Source: Kofleriaceae bacterium (GTDB taxonomy: Bacteria; Myxococcota_A; Polyangia; Haliangiales; Haliangiaceae). Taken from it: 63,042 bases of DNA. The translations under genes and the position numbers were made by a program. The stretch spans positions 1-63,042 of the forward strand of contig JANTGM010000023.1 in the NCBI GenBank assembly GCA_024762925.1, read 5' to 3'. The notes beneath the pieces were generated by a model. That model was not told the DNA's origin. It saw nothing but the letters and a program-made list of their open reading frames with translations, and did not search any database. Positions 53,254-62,576 of this stretch are shown one piece after another; position 1 is the first letter of the stretch, and each line of letters begins with the position of its first letter.

Positions 53254-54630
53254 CTATGATTGCTTTGGGTTGTCCCCGGCGCCTTCGCTAGCAACGCCAA
53301 ACCCTGGGTTCATTGTGGCTGCGCGATGCTCCTTTTTGGACTTCGAAATTAAGCGAACATAAGCGCTACTTGCCTCACGCATGAGACGGTTTAGGTCGTT
53401 CATCTGCTCGTCGGTCACATTGCTGCCATCGCTCTTGTGTCCGTAGAGCAAGTTCACAACGCGCTTACCGATGCTGCACACAACCACGACGGAGAAGTCG
53501 GGAACCCCCGAGCGCAAGATGCGAAACCAGTGCGAGTGAAGCGTGCTGGGAAATGCCCGGCCGCGAAACTGTCGATCATCGCTCTCGAGTGCGAAGTGCA
53601 GCATTGACGGCAAATCCAAGGGCATTAGCAAGGTCTCAATGCGGTCGGCATCGATGCCTGGACCAAAGCCTTTCCAGCCAAATGCAATGTCATCGCGAAC
53701 CAACAGCAAGGTTGCTAAGTCGAAAATTCCTGCAGCATAAGCGAGCATCGCGTCAGCAATGTCACCACGGCGATTCGTTTCAGAGATAATCGCAAGTGCT
53801 TCGTCGCATGAAATTGGGGTTGGTGCCGCTTCTTGGTCCGAGGTGTCGCCCGTGATGGGATCTTTGGGCTTCTCCGTGTGCTCGGCCTTGCCAGCAAGTT
53901 CTTCATCGTCTGCCTCTAGCTCTTCAACGAGGTCTGCAGCGTCAAGTTCAAGAGCTTCATGTTCTTCGGTGTCCACAGGATCCACATGCTGCGGAATGGC
54001 GTTCGGGTTAAACGCTGCAGATGGAATGGGTGGAGGGGGCTCAGAATTTCTCTTAGCTCGAATCGGCGGGGCAGGAGTTGGCGCCGTCATGGGCTCGGCA
54101 ACTTGCGGTGGCAAACCGGGAAGTGGCGGCGCAGGCAAGGAGTGGTCTTGCGCATCTGTCGAGGTATTGCCGCGCATGTCGGGGAGGCTGGCAAAGCGCA
54201 CAGGCTGGGGAATTCCGTAGAAGCGCTCCAGGTAGTAGTGAATGCGAATCTCGGGGGCTACGCGGGGAATCACGCGATATCCCGTGGCGCTACTAATCTC
54301 GTCGAGCACCTGCATGTCGTGCGGATCATCAACCGCAACAATCAGGGTCTGCTCCTGGATAACAATTGGAATGCACCGAAAGCGCGCTGCTTGCTCGGGG
54401 CTTAAAAGGCGCACAGCTGAGCGCTTGCAACGTTCGAACGTGGCGCCGGTCGCGATGGGAATGCCGAGTTCAAGCCCCAAGTAGACCGTTAGCGTCTCGG
54501 CAGAGATCAGACTCTCAGCCACCAGAAGCGAACCAATGCGGCCGCCCTCTTGTGCCTGCTGTGCGATGACCCGATCGAGGGCTTCTTCGTCCAGGCGACC
54601 ATCGCGCACCAACATCTCGCCGAGTTTCAT
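53254..54630 (-). CDS. GspE N-terminal (MshEN) domain protein without ATPase
   Basis: A 458-residue soluble protein from the ATG at 54630. Residues 1-150 match the type II secretion/pilus ATPase N-terminal domain: MKLGEMLVRDGRLDEEALDRVIAQQ, then GRIGSLLVAESLISAETLTVYLGLELGIP and LSPEQAARFRCIPIVIQEQTLIVAVDDPHDMQVLDEI. A Pro/Ala- and Asp/Glu-rich linker (about 170-290) leads to a C-terminal domain with SCDEALAIISETNRRGDIADAMLAYA and the segments DLATLLLVRDDIAFGWKGFG and RAFPSTLHSHWFRIL. There is no Walker motif, so it cannot be the motor. It may bind a cyclic dinucleotide or nucleotide. Confidence 0.88.
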   Translation of the reverse strand: MKLGEMLVRDGRLDEEALDRVIAQQAQEGGRIGSLLVAESLISAETLTVYLGLELGIPIATGATFERCKRSAVRLLSPEQAARFRCIPIVIQEQTLIVAVDDPHDMQVLDEISSATGYRVIPRVAPEIRIHYYLERFYGIPQPVRFASLPDMRGNTSTDAQDHSLPAPPLPGLPPQVAEPMTAPTPAPPIRAKRNSEPPPPIPSAAFNPNAIPQHVDPVDTEEHEALELDAADLVEELEADDEELAGKAEHTEKPKDPITGDTSDQEAAPTPISCDEALAIISETNRRGDIADAMLAYAAGIFDLATLLLVRDDIAFGWKGFGPGIDADRIETLLMPLDLPSMLHFALESDDRQFRGRAFPSTLHSHWFRILRSGVPDFSVVVVCSIGKRVVNLLYGHKSDGSNVTDEQMNDLNRLMREASSAYVRLISKSKKEHRAATMNPGFGVASEGAGDNPKQS

Positions 54631-54727
54631 AGTAGACGCAGAATACCACCATCGCGAGGCACAGCGCCTTTTAGGCCGAACTGTGCCAAAACTGCACTTC
54701 TCCAATGAGGTGTGCTAAGTCGAACGC

Positions 54728-56170
54728 ATGGTGGGATCTCAGCCCCGGCTCGCCCTTGGCGCTCTCTTGGCAGCCGCGTGCGCCGAGTCAGCTCCGGCAA
54801 CAGACCCAGCCCAAGATGCATCTGCGCTGGTTGCCACCCAAGAGCCTAGCGTTCTAACGAGCCCACAGGCAGAGCCTGCGCCCAAACCCAAGAAAGCCAA
54901 AGTTGTGCCGAGTTTTGGCCCCAATACTCGCGGATTGCGTCTCAATCGCTCCATTGTGGTTCGCGCCACTCCCAGCCTAGACGGCGAGAAACTCGGCACA
55001 GTTGCCGCTCACACCGTGGTGGGTTGGCAGCAAGCGGTCAAGAGCGAGGGGTGCGAGCAGCGTTGGATCGAGATCGAGCCCAGAGGATGGGTTTGCGAGG
55101 TCTACCTAGACCCCGTCGAAAGCGCGCCTGGAGGTGTTGAGCTGCCGAAGCTTCGTGCTGGCGAGCGAGTGCCAGGTACCTACGGCAAGGTCGTCGCTGA
55201 GGACGCGATGTTGGCAACGATTGAGGATGGTGTTGTTGTCTCGGAGACTCCGATCGTTGGTTCCTCCACAGTACGAAGACGTGGCACGACCATTGTCGAC
55301 GAGGTGGAATATTGGAAAGTCGACGGCGGCAAGTACGTCGCTAGCGAGTCATTGCGGCCCCACGAGCCATCCTCATTCCAAGGACAGCGCTTGCAAGACG
55401 GAGTGCGTTCCGACAGCCCCATGGCGTTTGCCATCTCAAGCAAGCGGCCGGGCGACTGGGTTGTTGTGCGCGATGCACCGGGAGGCAAGCGTGTTCGAAG
55501 GTTGGCGCCCCGCACCTTGGTCTCGCTCGCGGAAGAACAGAAAAACTCTGATGAAAGCACCGGGTATTTTCTCCTTGGTGAAGATCCCTCCGTCAAAGAG
55601 TATGTTGCCGCATCCGATCTGCGTCACGTGCACATCGTCGAGCCACCTCCGCTAACAAGGCCAGCCGAGCGTTGGTTTGATGTAGATCTCGACGCACAGA
55701 TACTTGTCGCTTACGAGGGCGTTGTTCCGGTGTATGCGACCCTCATCTCGTCAGGCACGCGCAAGAACCCCACCGAAACCGGAATTTTTCGGATCTGGAT
55801 CAAGTTCTCAGAAACCAGCATGAGTGGCCGTATGGGGGAAAGTGACGCATACTCGGTGGCCACGGTGCCATGGACACAGTTCTACGAGAACGACTTTGCC
55901 TTGCACACCTCGTATTGGCACGATCACTTTGGCCGAAAGCGTAGCCATGGTTGCGTGAACCTGAGCCCTCGCGACTCGAGATTTCTCTATTTCTGGTCTG
56001 AACCTCAAGTTCCCATTGGTTGGAGCATGGCCAACGCAAGCACCGATCGTCCCGGATCGATGGTGCGCGTACACTCAAAGCAAGACCCAAATCCCGAGTT
56101 CAAGGGTGCGGCACTAAAGGTACAACGCGCCCGAGCAGCCGCCGTTTCTAGCGTCAACGTGCCCAAGTAG
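54728..56170 (+). CDS. L,D-transpeptidase (YkuD) lipoprotein with SH3-like domain
   Basis: A 480-residue lipoprotein (signal ends LAAAC). After a Pro/Ala/Lys linker, an SH3-like domain (about 70-130; VVRATPSLDGEKLGTVAAHTVVGW) may bind peptidoglycan. A second similar region lies near 235-285 (VVRDAPGGKRVRRLAP). The YkuD catalytic domain (about 315-450) has HTSYWHD and SHGCVNLS with the nucleophile Cys, and the substrate strand TGIFRIWIKF. It crosslinks peptidoglycan or attaches proteins to it in the periplasm. The start is ATG; it is divergent from the GspE-N gene. Confidence 0.94.
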   Translation: MVGSQPRLALGALLAAACAESAPATDPAQDASALVATQEPSVLTSPQAEPAPKPKKAKVVPSFGPNTRGLRLNRSIVVRATPSLDGEKLGTVAAHTVVGWQQAVKSEGCEQRWIEIEPRGWVCEVYLDPVESAPGGVELPKLRAGERVPGTYGKVVAEDAMLATIEDGVVVSETPIVGSSTVRRRGTTIVDEVEYWKVDGGKYVASESLRPHEPSSFQGQRLQDGVRSDSPMAFAISSKRPGDWVVVRDAPGGKRVRRLAPRTLVSLAEEQKNSDESTGYFLLGEDPSVKEYVAASDLRHVHIVEPPPLTRPAERWFDVDLDAQILVAYEGVVPVYATLISSGTRKNPTETGIFRIWIKFSETSMSGRMGESDAYSVATVPWTQFYENDFALHTSYWHDHFGRKRSHGCVNLSPRDSRFLYFWSEPQVPIGWSMANASTDRPGSMVRVHSKQDPNPEFKGAALKVQRARAAAVSSVNVPK

Positions 56171-56221
56171 CGTCTTGGCGATCCGAGAAGCCGCGGTTCG
56201 CAGCGTCTTGTCAGCTATCCG

Positions 56222-57007
56222 CTAACGTTTGATTGCGCGCGTGGCTATGAACGTCGACATGTGCTTGCTGAGCACGTCGCCACTTGATGGCGCAAAGACA
56301 TCCTCATAAAAACCCGTAAGCGCAAAGCCGGCTGCGATCTGTCCGCCGATCAGCGCATCGAGGGTGTGACTAAAGCACAGCGGTTCGCCCTTCGCAGTAA
56401 CCTTGCTTCGCTCTTCGTCACCAATGCTTGTCACGTCGGAGTAGGGCAGGCGATGACGCACCTCGAGTTCACCCCGGTCGTACTTGTCGGCATCAAAGAG
56501 GAAGACGGCGGGTTGAAGGAAGCCCGAGAGAATGCTGCCACCAGAGCCAAGCACTCGGTAGCTCTCTTGCCAGACGGGTTCGACATTGGGCACAAAGCAA
56601 TTGCTGCAAGGATGCACGATAAGGTCGAAGCTCCCGTCCTCCAATCCGCTCAAGTCACGCATATCTCCCTCCACGAGCGCGATTTCCAAGCCATCTCTCT
56701 CGGCCACAAGCCGATCTTGTTCGAGTTGTTTGGGCGAATTGTCGACAAGCGTCACGTGAGCGCCAGCGGCGGCCAAGATAGGGGCTTGTTGCCCGCCACC
56801 TGATGCAAGGCATAGCACCTTCACCCCAGCTAGCGATCTTGGGAACCATTCTTTGGGCACAGGCTTCACCGGTGTGAGAACGATGGCCCACTCGCCCCGT
56901 CGCGCCGCCTCAACCTCGCTGGATGACACTGGCACTGTCCACTCATTGCCGGTATCGACCTGATGATCCCAAGCGTTGCGATTGTAGTTCCGAACATCAA
57001 ACGGCAT
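56222..57007 (-). CDS. Class I SAM-dependent methyltransferase
   Basis: A 261-residue soluble methyltransferase. The SAM site is [35 protein letters not shown] (residues about 65-100), followed by [32 protein letters not shown]. The N-terminal segment [21 protein letters not shown] is typical of a small group of uncharacterised bacterial methyltransferases. The substrate is unknown. It starts at ATG and is divergent from the Cys-cluster protein gene. Confidence 0.92.
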   Translation of the reverse strand: MPFDVRNYNRNAWDHQVDTGNEWTVPVSSSEVEAARRGEWAIVLTPVKPVPKEWFPRSLAGVKVLCLASGGGQQAPILAAAGAHVTLVDNSPKQLEQDRLVAERDGLEIALVEGDMRDLSGLEDGSFDLIVHPCSNCFVPNVEPVWQESYRVLGSGGSILSGFLQPAVFLFDADKYDRGELEVRHRLPYSDVTSIGDEERSKVTAKGEPLCFSHTLDALIGGQIAAGFALTGFYEDVFAPSSGDVLSKHMSTFIATRAIKR

Positions 57008-57156
57008 GCCGCCACCCTACGACAACTTCTCGCGGCCCAACAGAGCAGAAAGCGTAGTCGAGCGCTTGGTCCTGCGCACGCCTTTGCTAGTCTCCTCGCG
57101 AACTGCGGGCTTCGCTTTTCGCGCGCTCCATCATCATTTCCTAGAGAACGACAAAC

Positions 57157-57789
57157 GTGTCCGAGTATCTGTCCATAAGCCACGCGCGCTTCAAAAAAGT
57201 TCAGCGCGCCATCTTCACCTCTCATCTCTTTCCAAACTGCATGGCCCATGAGTGTCTTCTTCGAAACGAGGGCGACCGAACCAAGCTCGATGCCTGCTGC
57301 CAATACGGTGCCGACGTCGATGTTGGCGAGCGCGATGGCATTCTTGCGCACGCAACTCAGATTAGAGAAATTCTTAGTCCTGAGGTGCGGGACTTGCCGT
57401 GGTTTAAGGCCGAAGAGACTGAAGACGTGGACTTTCCTTCGGGGAAATTCGTGCGGACGGAGACACACAACGATGGCTGCATTTTTCTGAGCCACGACAA
57501 GCGCGGCTGTGCCGTGCACCGAGCCTCAGTCGAAGGTGACTGGGATTTCGACGGCATCAAGCCAAACATCTGTCGACTCTTCCCAATGTCTTACGACGAC
57601 GAGGCGATTGTCATGTCAGATGACTATGCCGACTACTCGTGCGCCTTTGAGCCCGATACGCCCACCGTCTATCAAGTGGGTCGCCCCGATTTGCTTGCGA
57701 TCTTCGGGCAGGAACTTGTGGACGAGCTAGACAAAATTGAAGCAGCGATATCGGCAGAGGCGCCAAAGACGCTAGACGTGCTTTCTTAG
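57157..57789 (+). CDS. Cys-cluster protein, DUF3109/YkgJ-like
   Basis: A 210-residue soluble protein. Conserved Cys are arranged as CMAHECLL, DACCQYG, DGCIFLSHDKRGCAVH, KPNICRLFPM and later DYSCAF. The segment around C.VH......G..IKP..CRLFP is the hallmark of the DUF3109/YkgJ-type cluster proteins, which probably bind iron-sulphur or zinc. The function is unknown. The start is the GTG at 57157. Confidence 0.85.
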   Translation: MSEYLSISHARFKKVQRAIFTSHLFPNCMAHECLLRNEGDRTKLDACCQYGADVDVGERDGILAHATQIREILSPEVRDLPWFKAEETEDVDFPSGKFVRTETHNDGCIFLSHDKRGCAVHRASVEGDWDFDGIKPNICRLFPMSYDDEAIVMSDDYADYSCAFEPDTPTVYQVGRPDLLAIFGQELVDELDKIEAAISAEAPKTLDVLS

Positions 57790-57841
57790 CCTTTCAAACG
57801 AGAGCTATCGTGAGCGCCACCTAGCGCTTCATGAGAGACAG

Positions 57842-58411
57842 CTATCCGTACGAGAGACGAGCTGTGTCGTCTGCGAACGTCGTCAATACGTCTCGAAGTG
57901 CTGTGACCAGCTCGGGATGTGTAAGCACGCCCTCCTCGCTATCAAAGTTCTTAGAAAAACTCGGAATCGAGAGGCTTCCGCGCAGCTCACCACCTGCACG
58001 TGGCGCTGCGGCAACTGCGGTTGCAAGTACGGTTGAACCACCACGTCCACCAGGGGAGGTCGCTAGCATGACCACTGGCTTGCCTTGAAACACCTTTGCG
58101 TCGATCCGCGATGTCCAGTCAAAGACATTCTTGTAGGCCGCCGTGTAAGAGCCGTTGTGTTCTGCAAACGACACAAGCAAGCCATCAGACTTGCGAATCT
58201 CTTCGAGGAAGTTCTGTGCTGCAACGGGAACACCGCCCTCAGTTTCCCGGTCGATGCTGTAGATGGGCATCTCGTAGTCGTTCAGATCCAAGATCTGAAC
58301 TGTTGTCTCGTTGAGAAGCCCCTCTTCTTCAATGAGCTGAGCCGCATACGTGACGAGTTGTTTGTTGATGGAGTGTTTGCTGTTACTTGCAGCGAATGCC
58401 AATAGGTTCAT
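57842..58411 (-). CDS. NADPH-dependent FMN reductase
   Basis: A 189-residue flavodoxin-like reductase from the ATG at 58411. The phosphate-binding loop AASNSKHSIN is at the N-terminus, followed by DLNDYEMPIYSID and the flavin contacts FAEHNGSYTAAYKNVFDW and TSPGGRGG. It reduces FMN or quinone-like compounds with NAD(P)H. It is divergent from a LysR-type regulator gene with a 154-bp spacer, the usual layout for a regulator and its target. Confidence 0.93.
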   Translation of the reverse strand: MNLLAFAASNSKHSINKQLVTYAAQLIEEEGLLNETTVQILDLNDYEMPIYSIDRETEGGVPVAAQNFLEEIRKSDGLLVSFAEHNGSYTAAYKNVFDWTSRIDAKVFQGKPVVMLATSPGGRGGSTVLATAVAAAPRAGGELRGSLSIPSFSKNFDSEEGVLTHPELVTALRDVLTTFADDTARLSYG

Positions 58412-58565
58412 CTCTTCTCTCCGTGAATCTGCCACTCGTACTGGTGCGGTATTGCTTGGGTTTGGCTCATCGGCGTCAAATACCTAGGCACTCTGTCATG
58501 CTGCAAAAAAGGTGCATAGTCGTCAAATATGTCACTAGATGCGCGTTCATGCGACATTGTGGTCG
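58412..58565. promoter_or_regulatory. Divergent LysR/FMN-reductase promoter region
   Basis: It contains the direct repeat CGTCAAATA at 58474-58482 and 58521-58529, 47 bases apart, each followed by CTAG within ten bases. These are candidate LysR-protein contact sites. No -10/-35 pair stands out. Confidence 0.4.
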
Positions 58566-59426
58566 ATGGACAACTGGGATGAAATTCGCTCGGCAGCTGA
58601 GGTCGCGCGACAGGGAACTGTTAGCGCAGCCGCAAGCGTGCTGGGTGTTCACCGAGCCACAATCAATCGCCACATAGACTCGCTCGAGCAGGTCTTTGGC
58701 TCCGCGCTATTTCAACGTCACGCCCGAGGCTACTCACCCACCGAGCTTGGAATCGAATTGCTGCGCGTTGCCGATGCTACTGAAGAGCAATTGAGCCAGC
58801 TGATTCGCCGAGCCCATTCCTATGCAAGCGGACTGAGCGGTGAGCTGACAATCACATCGATCACAGGTATCGCAAACATCCTTCTGCCGGCAATCAATGA
58901 GTTTTGTGCGGAACACCCACAGGTCAAGATCCGTTACATCTGTGGCGATAGGCTCTTGAAGCTGGAATACGGGGAAGCGCACATCGCGTTTCGGGTTGGA
59001 ACCAAGCCCAAAGATCCCGACAATATCGTAAGGCTCTTCACGACTCTCCCTGTCGGGCTCTATGCGACTTCTTCCTATGTAGAGAAGTATGGCGCTCCTA
59101 AGGATTCTTCTGAGTTCCACAAGCACTCCTTCGTTGGGTCGAATTCGGACTCTCCGCGGGCTCCATTCTTGGCTTGGTTAAGCGCAAATGTGCCCAACGA
59201 CCAGATTCGCTTTCGCAGCAATGATGTCGAAGTTCTGGAGCAGTTCGTGCTTGATGGCAACGGAATTGGCTTTCTAACCGGAGAGCGTTCCCAGAATCGC
59301 TCAGATCTTGTTGAGATATGCACCGCGGACCAAAGCTGGACGGTGCCAGTCTGGATCGTCACGCATGTTGATTTGCACAGGAGTGCGAAGGTGCAGAGTT
59401 TCTGCAAGCACCTAAAACCCGGATAG
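58566..59426 (+). CDS. LysR-family transcription regulator
   Basis: A 286-residue regulator from the ATG at 58566; the frame extends to 58539. The N-terminal winged helix is typical (EIRSAAEVARQGTVSAAASVLGVHRATINRHIDSLEQVFGSALFQRHARGYSPTELG), followed by a linker helix and a two-lobed effector domain (LTITSITGIANILLPAINEFCAEHPQVKIRY, GNGIGFLTGE). The effector is unknown. It most likely controls the divergent FMN reductase gene and itself. Confidence 0.94.
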   Translation: MDNWDEIRSAAEVARQGTVSAAASVLGVHRATINRHIDSLEQVFGSALFQRHARGYSPTELGIELLRVADATEEQLSQLIRRAHSYASGLSGELTITSITGIANILLPAINEFCAEHPQVKIRYICGDRLLKLEYGEAHIAFRVGTKPKDPDNIVRLFTTLPVGLYATSSYVEKYGAPKDSSEFHKHSFVGSNSDSPRAPFLAWLSANVPNDQIRFRSNDVEVLEQFVLDGNGIGFLTGERSQNRSDLVEICTADQSWTVPVWIVTHVDLHRSAKVQSFCKHLKPG

Positions 59427-59461
59427 CACGGCAGTCGGCCGAACAAATAGCGATGGCTCCG

Positions 59462-60007
59462 TTAAGGCAGCGGCATGCGCTTGAGCTTGGACGTGAGTGG
59501 CACCACGATCACCCGGTGTGTAGAAAGGCGCAGCTCGATGCGCTGGCCGACAAGGATTGGCGCAGATGTGAGCCACCAGGTGTGACTAATGGACTTCTTC
59601 AAGCCCGCAATCTCGGCCGCTGTCATCAGCTCTCCAAATGTCCATTTCTTGATCACAGCGCCCTTCGCGTTGATCGTCCACAGTGCCGTGGTTTTCGCGT
59701 CGATGTCTGAACGCGACTGCGTGATAAACGTTAGCCATCGTCGGTGGGGGCCAACTACCACCGCATAGTGCGCATGGTCTGCAGGGAGAAACGCAAGTGG
59801 TACATCCACCATCTTCGCTCCGGGCTTTGGCCGAAAGCTCATGCCCCAACCCCCTTGCGTATCGAAGTTCAGATAGACGCCAATGGTGTCATCCTGAGCT
59901 CCAAAGAGCTCGGCTGTGTGCTCACTAACCTCATCATCAGCCTGCGCTTGCGGGGCAAGGAGGAGTGATGCAAAACACAGTGCGATCGCAAGGCAAGAAG
60001 CTCTCAT
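59462..60007 (-). CDS. Secreted protein of unknown function
   Basis: A 181-residue protein with a Sec signal peptide cleaved after AQA. The mature domain is beta-rich (TIGVYLNFDTQGGWGMSFRP, AHYAVVVGPHRRWLTFITQS, TALWTINAKGAVIKKWTFGEL) with no Cys and no catalytic motif. It could be a small periplasmic beta-barrel or sandwich. The gene converges with the LysR gene. The start ATG is followed by a second possible signal core, and no operon partner is evident. Confidence 0.75.
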   Translation of the reverse strand: MRASCLAIALCFASLLLAPQAQADDEVSEHTAELFGAQDDTIGVYLNFDTQGGWGMSFRPKPGAKMVDVPLAFLPADHAHYAVVVGPHRRWLTFITQSRSDIDAKTTALWTINAKGAVIKKWTFGELMTAAEIAGLKKSISHTWWLTSAPILVGQRIELRLSTHRVIVVPLTSKLKRMPLP

Positions 60008-60357
60008 GCCATGAGGAACGCGCGATTGGGAGGATGGGTCTACATGCGGGAGATTCTGGTCAGAGTTTTTGACAAGCTCTCAAAGCGTTGCTGTCAAGCG
60101 TCAAACTGAGCGTCAAACTCACTGCTAGGCTCGGCAACGACGGGGAGATCGCGGTCGGAGCAGGGGCAAAGAGCCGGAACGATGCCCCAAGAACGCCAAA
60201 CGGGCCCAACCCTGCCGGGATCACGGGTTGGCGCCATTTCGCAGCAAGGTCTGCCATTTTACAGCATGTCGCTGGAACAAGTGTTCTGCGCTCACACAAG
60301 ATTGCCTCCTAGGACCGGGAATTGGCACCGCCACACGTCACCGATATACTGCTGTGA
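60008..60357. other. Intergenic region upstream of a kinase gene
   Basis: Between a divergent secreted-protein gene and the kinase gene. It contains a two-copy 12-base repeat AGCGTCAAACTG at 60097-60119 (the second copy one base short). Frames of 70-80 codons on both strands have neither good starts nor coding-like composition. No terminator, RNA or -24/-12 element was found. Confidence 0.4.
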
Positions 60358-62082
60358 GTGTCCGCAATCGGCGGTAAATACGAGCTTGGAGAGCGCTTGG
60401 GTGGGGGTGGAATGGCGGACGTCTTTCGCGCTACGACTTGTGGGGCTGAGGGATTCTCGCGCCCGGTGGCTATCAAGCGAATCAAGCGAAGCATTTCCAC
60501 TGACAAGGGATTTGCCGACCTCTTTGTCACCGAAGCCCGCCTCGCCGCCAAGCTGCACCATCCAAACGTCGTGCAGACTCTCGATTTTGATCGAGACGAG
60601 CGAGGCTGCTTCTTCCTCGTCATGGAACTCATTGATGGTGTCGATCTTCGTGATCTCGCCAACAGCGGACGCGTTCCCGTCAGTGCGTGTTGCTTCATTG
60701 CCTCAGAAATTTTACGAGGTCTCGACTACGCACATGAGCTCGTCGACGATGGTCATCCAATCACCATCATTCACCGCGATGTTTCACCACACAATGTGAT
60801 GCTCGGGTGGCAAGGCTCGGTAAAGATCGTGGACTTTGGAATTGCCAAAGCGATTGAAGGCAGCTTGGTTTCTCGCTCAGGATCGCTAAAGGGCAAAGTG
60901 GCATACATGAGCCCCGAGCAGGTGCACGGCCACAGCCTAGATGGCCGCTCTGATCTCTTTGCTCTCGGTGTGGTTCTTCATGAATTGCTCACGGGACAGC
61001 GCCTCTTTGTTGGCAAGACAGAAGCGGAGACGCTCTCTAAGGTGCTCACGCAGCCGATCGCCAGCCCAAGGTCAATGAACGACTTGGTGCCCGCTGATCT
61101 CGATGCGATCGTGATGCGCTTGCTTGAGCGCGACCGAGCCGACCGCTTTACACGTGCACGCGAGGCGATGGAAGAGATTCTCGATTCGTCGGTTTCCATT
61201 ACAAAGGGCCGGCGCGACCTCGAGACGATCCTCGGAGAACGCTTTCCTGACAAGGTGCCCACACGTACTTCGCGACTCTCGCATTCGCCTTCACCTGCGA
61301 GTAGCGGAAGCTTTGGCTCACTACCGAGCGCCGATGCCAAAGAGGAGATTGAGTCGGCAGCAACGGTAGCCGCGGATCTGCAAGACCTCGCACTCAAAGA
61401 GACAGTTCCCAATGGTCCACGTTCCAAGCCCGTGCCCAAGCGAACGTTCACAGCGGAGCCAGCACTAAAGCTCGGTACCGCAAAGACCGCAGAGTTGGGC
61501 ATTGCTCAGGAGGTCATTCAGCCGGGCGATGATGAGCCTCTTGTGCCTGCGAAAGGCTCGCGCGTCCCGTTCATCGTTGCCGCGCTGGGAGTTGCGGTGG
61601 CGGCTGCTGTCGGTGGCGTGATTCTTCTTGGCGAAAACGACAAAGATGCAACACCAAAGGGCGTTGAGCTTGTTGAGGTCAAGGTTGCAGGCAGCGATGA
61701 GCTGGCACCAAAGGATTCCATCGCAGAACAAGACGTCACTCCAGCGAATGACCTGACACAGAAAGCTGTAGCGCAGAAAGCAACATCCAATGTCACCGCG
61801 CAAATTGACGCAGCGCTACATGATCCGGCGGATGCAGGAGCCAGGTCGGGTAAACCCATTTCCTCACAGGAAAGCAGCCGAAGCGCAGAGGTCACCTTCC
61901 TCGTTAGACCTTGGGCAACCGTGATCGTGGATGGCAAGAGCTATGGCCAAACGCCGCAAACGATTCGTCTGCCGCGTGGGGCCCATCGTGTCGTTCTTGA
62001 GAACTCCGGCCTAGGTCGGCGTGAGAGTTTCTCTCTTTCGCTCAAGGCCGGCCAGAAGAAGACCGTCAACAAGAACTGGTAG
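60358..62082 (+). CDS. Membrane Ser/Thr protein kinase with C-terminal PEGA domain, myxobacterial type
   Basis: A 574-residue kinase starting at GTG. The kinase domain (about 8-275) has LGGGGMADVF, Lys40 (PVAIKRI), HRDVSPHNVML, DFG and MSPEQV; the HRDVSPHN loop is typical of a large group of myxobacterial kinases. An acidic/Ser-rich cytoplasmic linker follows, then one membrane helix near 400-420 (VPFIVAALGVAVAAAVGGVILL). The outer part ends in a PEGA domain (VTFLVRPWATVIVDGKSYGQTP, then LPRGAHRVVLENSG). The signal is unknown. The Bor-like pair downstream has its own promoter-like element. Confidence 0.94.
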   Translation: MSAIGGKYELGERLGGGGMADVFRATTCGAEGFSRPVAIKRIKRSISTDKGFADLFVTEARLAAKLHHPNVVQTLDFDRDERGCFFLVMELIDGVDLRDLANSGRVPVSACCFIASEILRGLDYAHELVDDGHPITIIHRDVSPHNVMLGWQGSVKIVDFGIAKAIEGSLVSRSGSLKGKVAYMSPEQVHGHSLDGRSDLFALGVVLHELLTGQRLFVGKTEAETLSKVLTQPIASPRSMNDLVPADLDAIVMRLLERDRADRFTRAREAMEEILDSSVSITKGRRDLETILGERFPDKVPTRTSRLSHSPSPASSGSFGSLPSADAKEEIESAATVAADLQDLALKETVPNGPRSKPVPKRTFTAEPALKLGTAKTAELGIAQEVIQPGDDEPLVPAKGSRVPFIVAALGVAVAAAVGGVILLGENDKDATPKGVELVEVKVAGSDELAPKDSIAEQDVTPANDLTQKAVAQKATSNVTAQIDAALHDPADAGARSGKPISSQESSRSAEVTFLVRPWATVIVDGKSYGQTPQTIRLPRGAHRVVLENSGLGRRESFSLSLKAGQKKTVNKNW

Positions 62083-62136
62083 TAGGTCGCGCTACTGTGG
62101 TGCAAACGTAACGATTTCCAGGAACGAACGAGAAGA

Positions 62137-62158
62137 CATGTGAATCACTTGTCACATG
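62137..62158. promoter_or_regulatory. Inverted repeat between kinase and Bor-like genes
   Basis: Perfect 7-base arms CATGTGA and TCACATG with an eight-base spacer. It is centred about 63 bp upstream of the start predicted from the sigma-54-like element at 62185. It could be an activator site, or a terminator of the kinase gene, as TTTTT follows eight bases later. Confidence 0.4.
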
Positions 62159-62184
62159 CCGTGCGTTTTTCCCGGTCTTGCCAC

Positions 62185-62200
62185 TGGCACAGAAGATGCT
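62185..62200 (+). promoter_or_regulatory. Sigma-54-like promoter of the Bor-like pair
   Basis: TGGCAC, five bases, ATGCT: correct spacing with one mismatch (A for T) in the -12 box, the same variant as at 27632. The predicted start is near 62211, three bases before the ATG at 62214. Confidence 0.5.
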
Positions 62201-62213
62201 GAAAGAGATGTCT

Positions 62214-62576
62214 ATGAAAGTAGCCCTCCTCAGCACAGCCCTCGCCTTGGCCGCGTGCAACTCGCACAAGGTCACTTACGATACTAGACTTCCTCGCGGT
62301 CAAGTTCATTCAGAGTGGACCGGTCATTATCTCTACGGAAACATCGGTCACACGGACATCAACGTTCGCAGGATTTGCCCACAAGGCGTCGCGAAGATCG
62401 AGACCTACCTGTCTATCGGAAACGGTTTCGTTGGCGCACTCACCTTTGGCATCTACACGCCGCGCACTGTGCGGATTACGTGTGCCTCTGGCAACACTGC
62501 CATCGCGGCTCTCAACCGAGAAGGAAACGTCCAATACACAATACCGGTTCGCTCAAAGCAGGAGGTGGCACGATGA
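62214..62576 (+). CDS. Bor-like lipoprotein, first of a tandem pair
   Basis: A 120-residue lipoprotein from the ATG at 62214 (signal MKVALLSTALALAAC; the frame reaches back to 62178). The mature part has HSEWTGHYLYGNIGHTDINVRRICPQGVAKIETYLSIGNGFVGALTFGIYTPRTVRITCA, which fits the Bor/Iss family of small surface lipoproteins known from phage lambda and plasmids and linked to serum resistance. In this setting it is probably a housekeeping envelope protein. The stop overlaps the next ATG by four bases. Confidence 0.8.
   Translation: MKVALLSTALALAACNSHKVTYDTRLPRGQVHSEWTGHYLYGNIGHTDINVRRICPQGVAKIETYLSIGNGFVGALTFGIYTPRTVRITCASGNTAIAALNREGNVQYTIPVRSKQEVAR

Noticed and set aside
54650-54700. Minus-strand TGGCAC upstream of the GspE-N gene
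   Set aside because: GG-to-GC spacing is nine instead of ten and the -12 box is GGCC.
60060-60299. Minus-strand 79-codon frame upstream of the kinase gene
   Set aside because: No ribosome-binding site, no domain pattern, and it covers a short direct repeat; likely non-coding.
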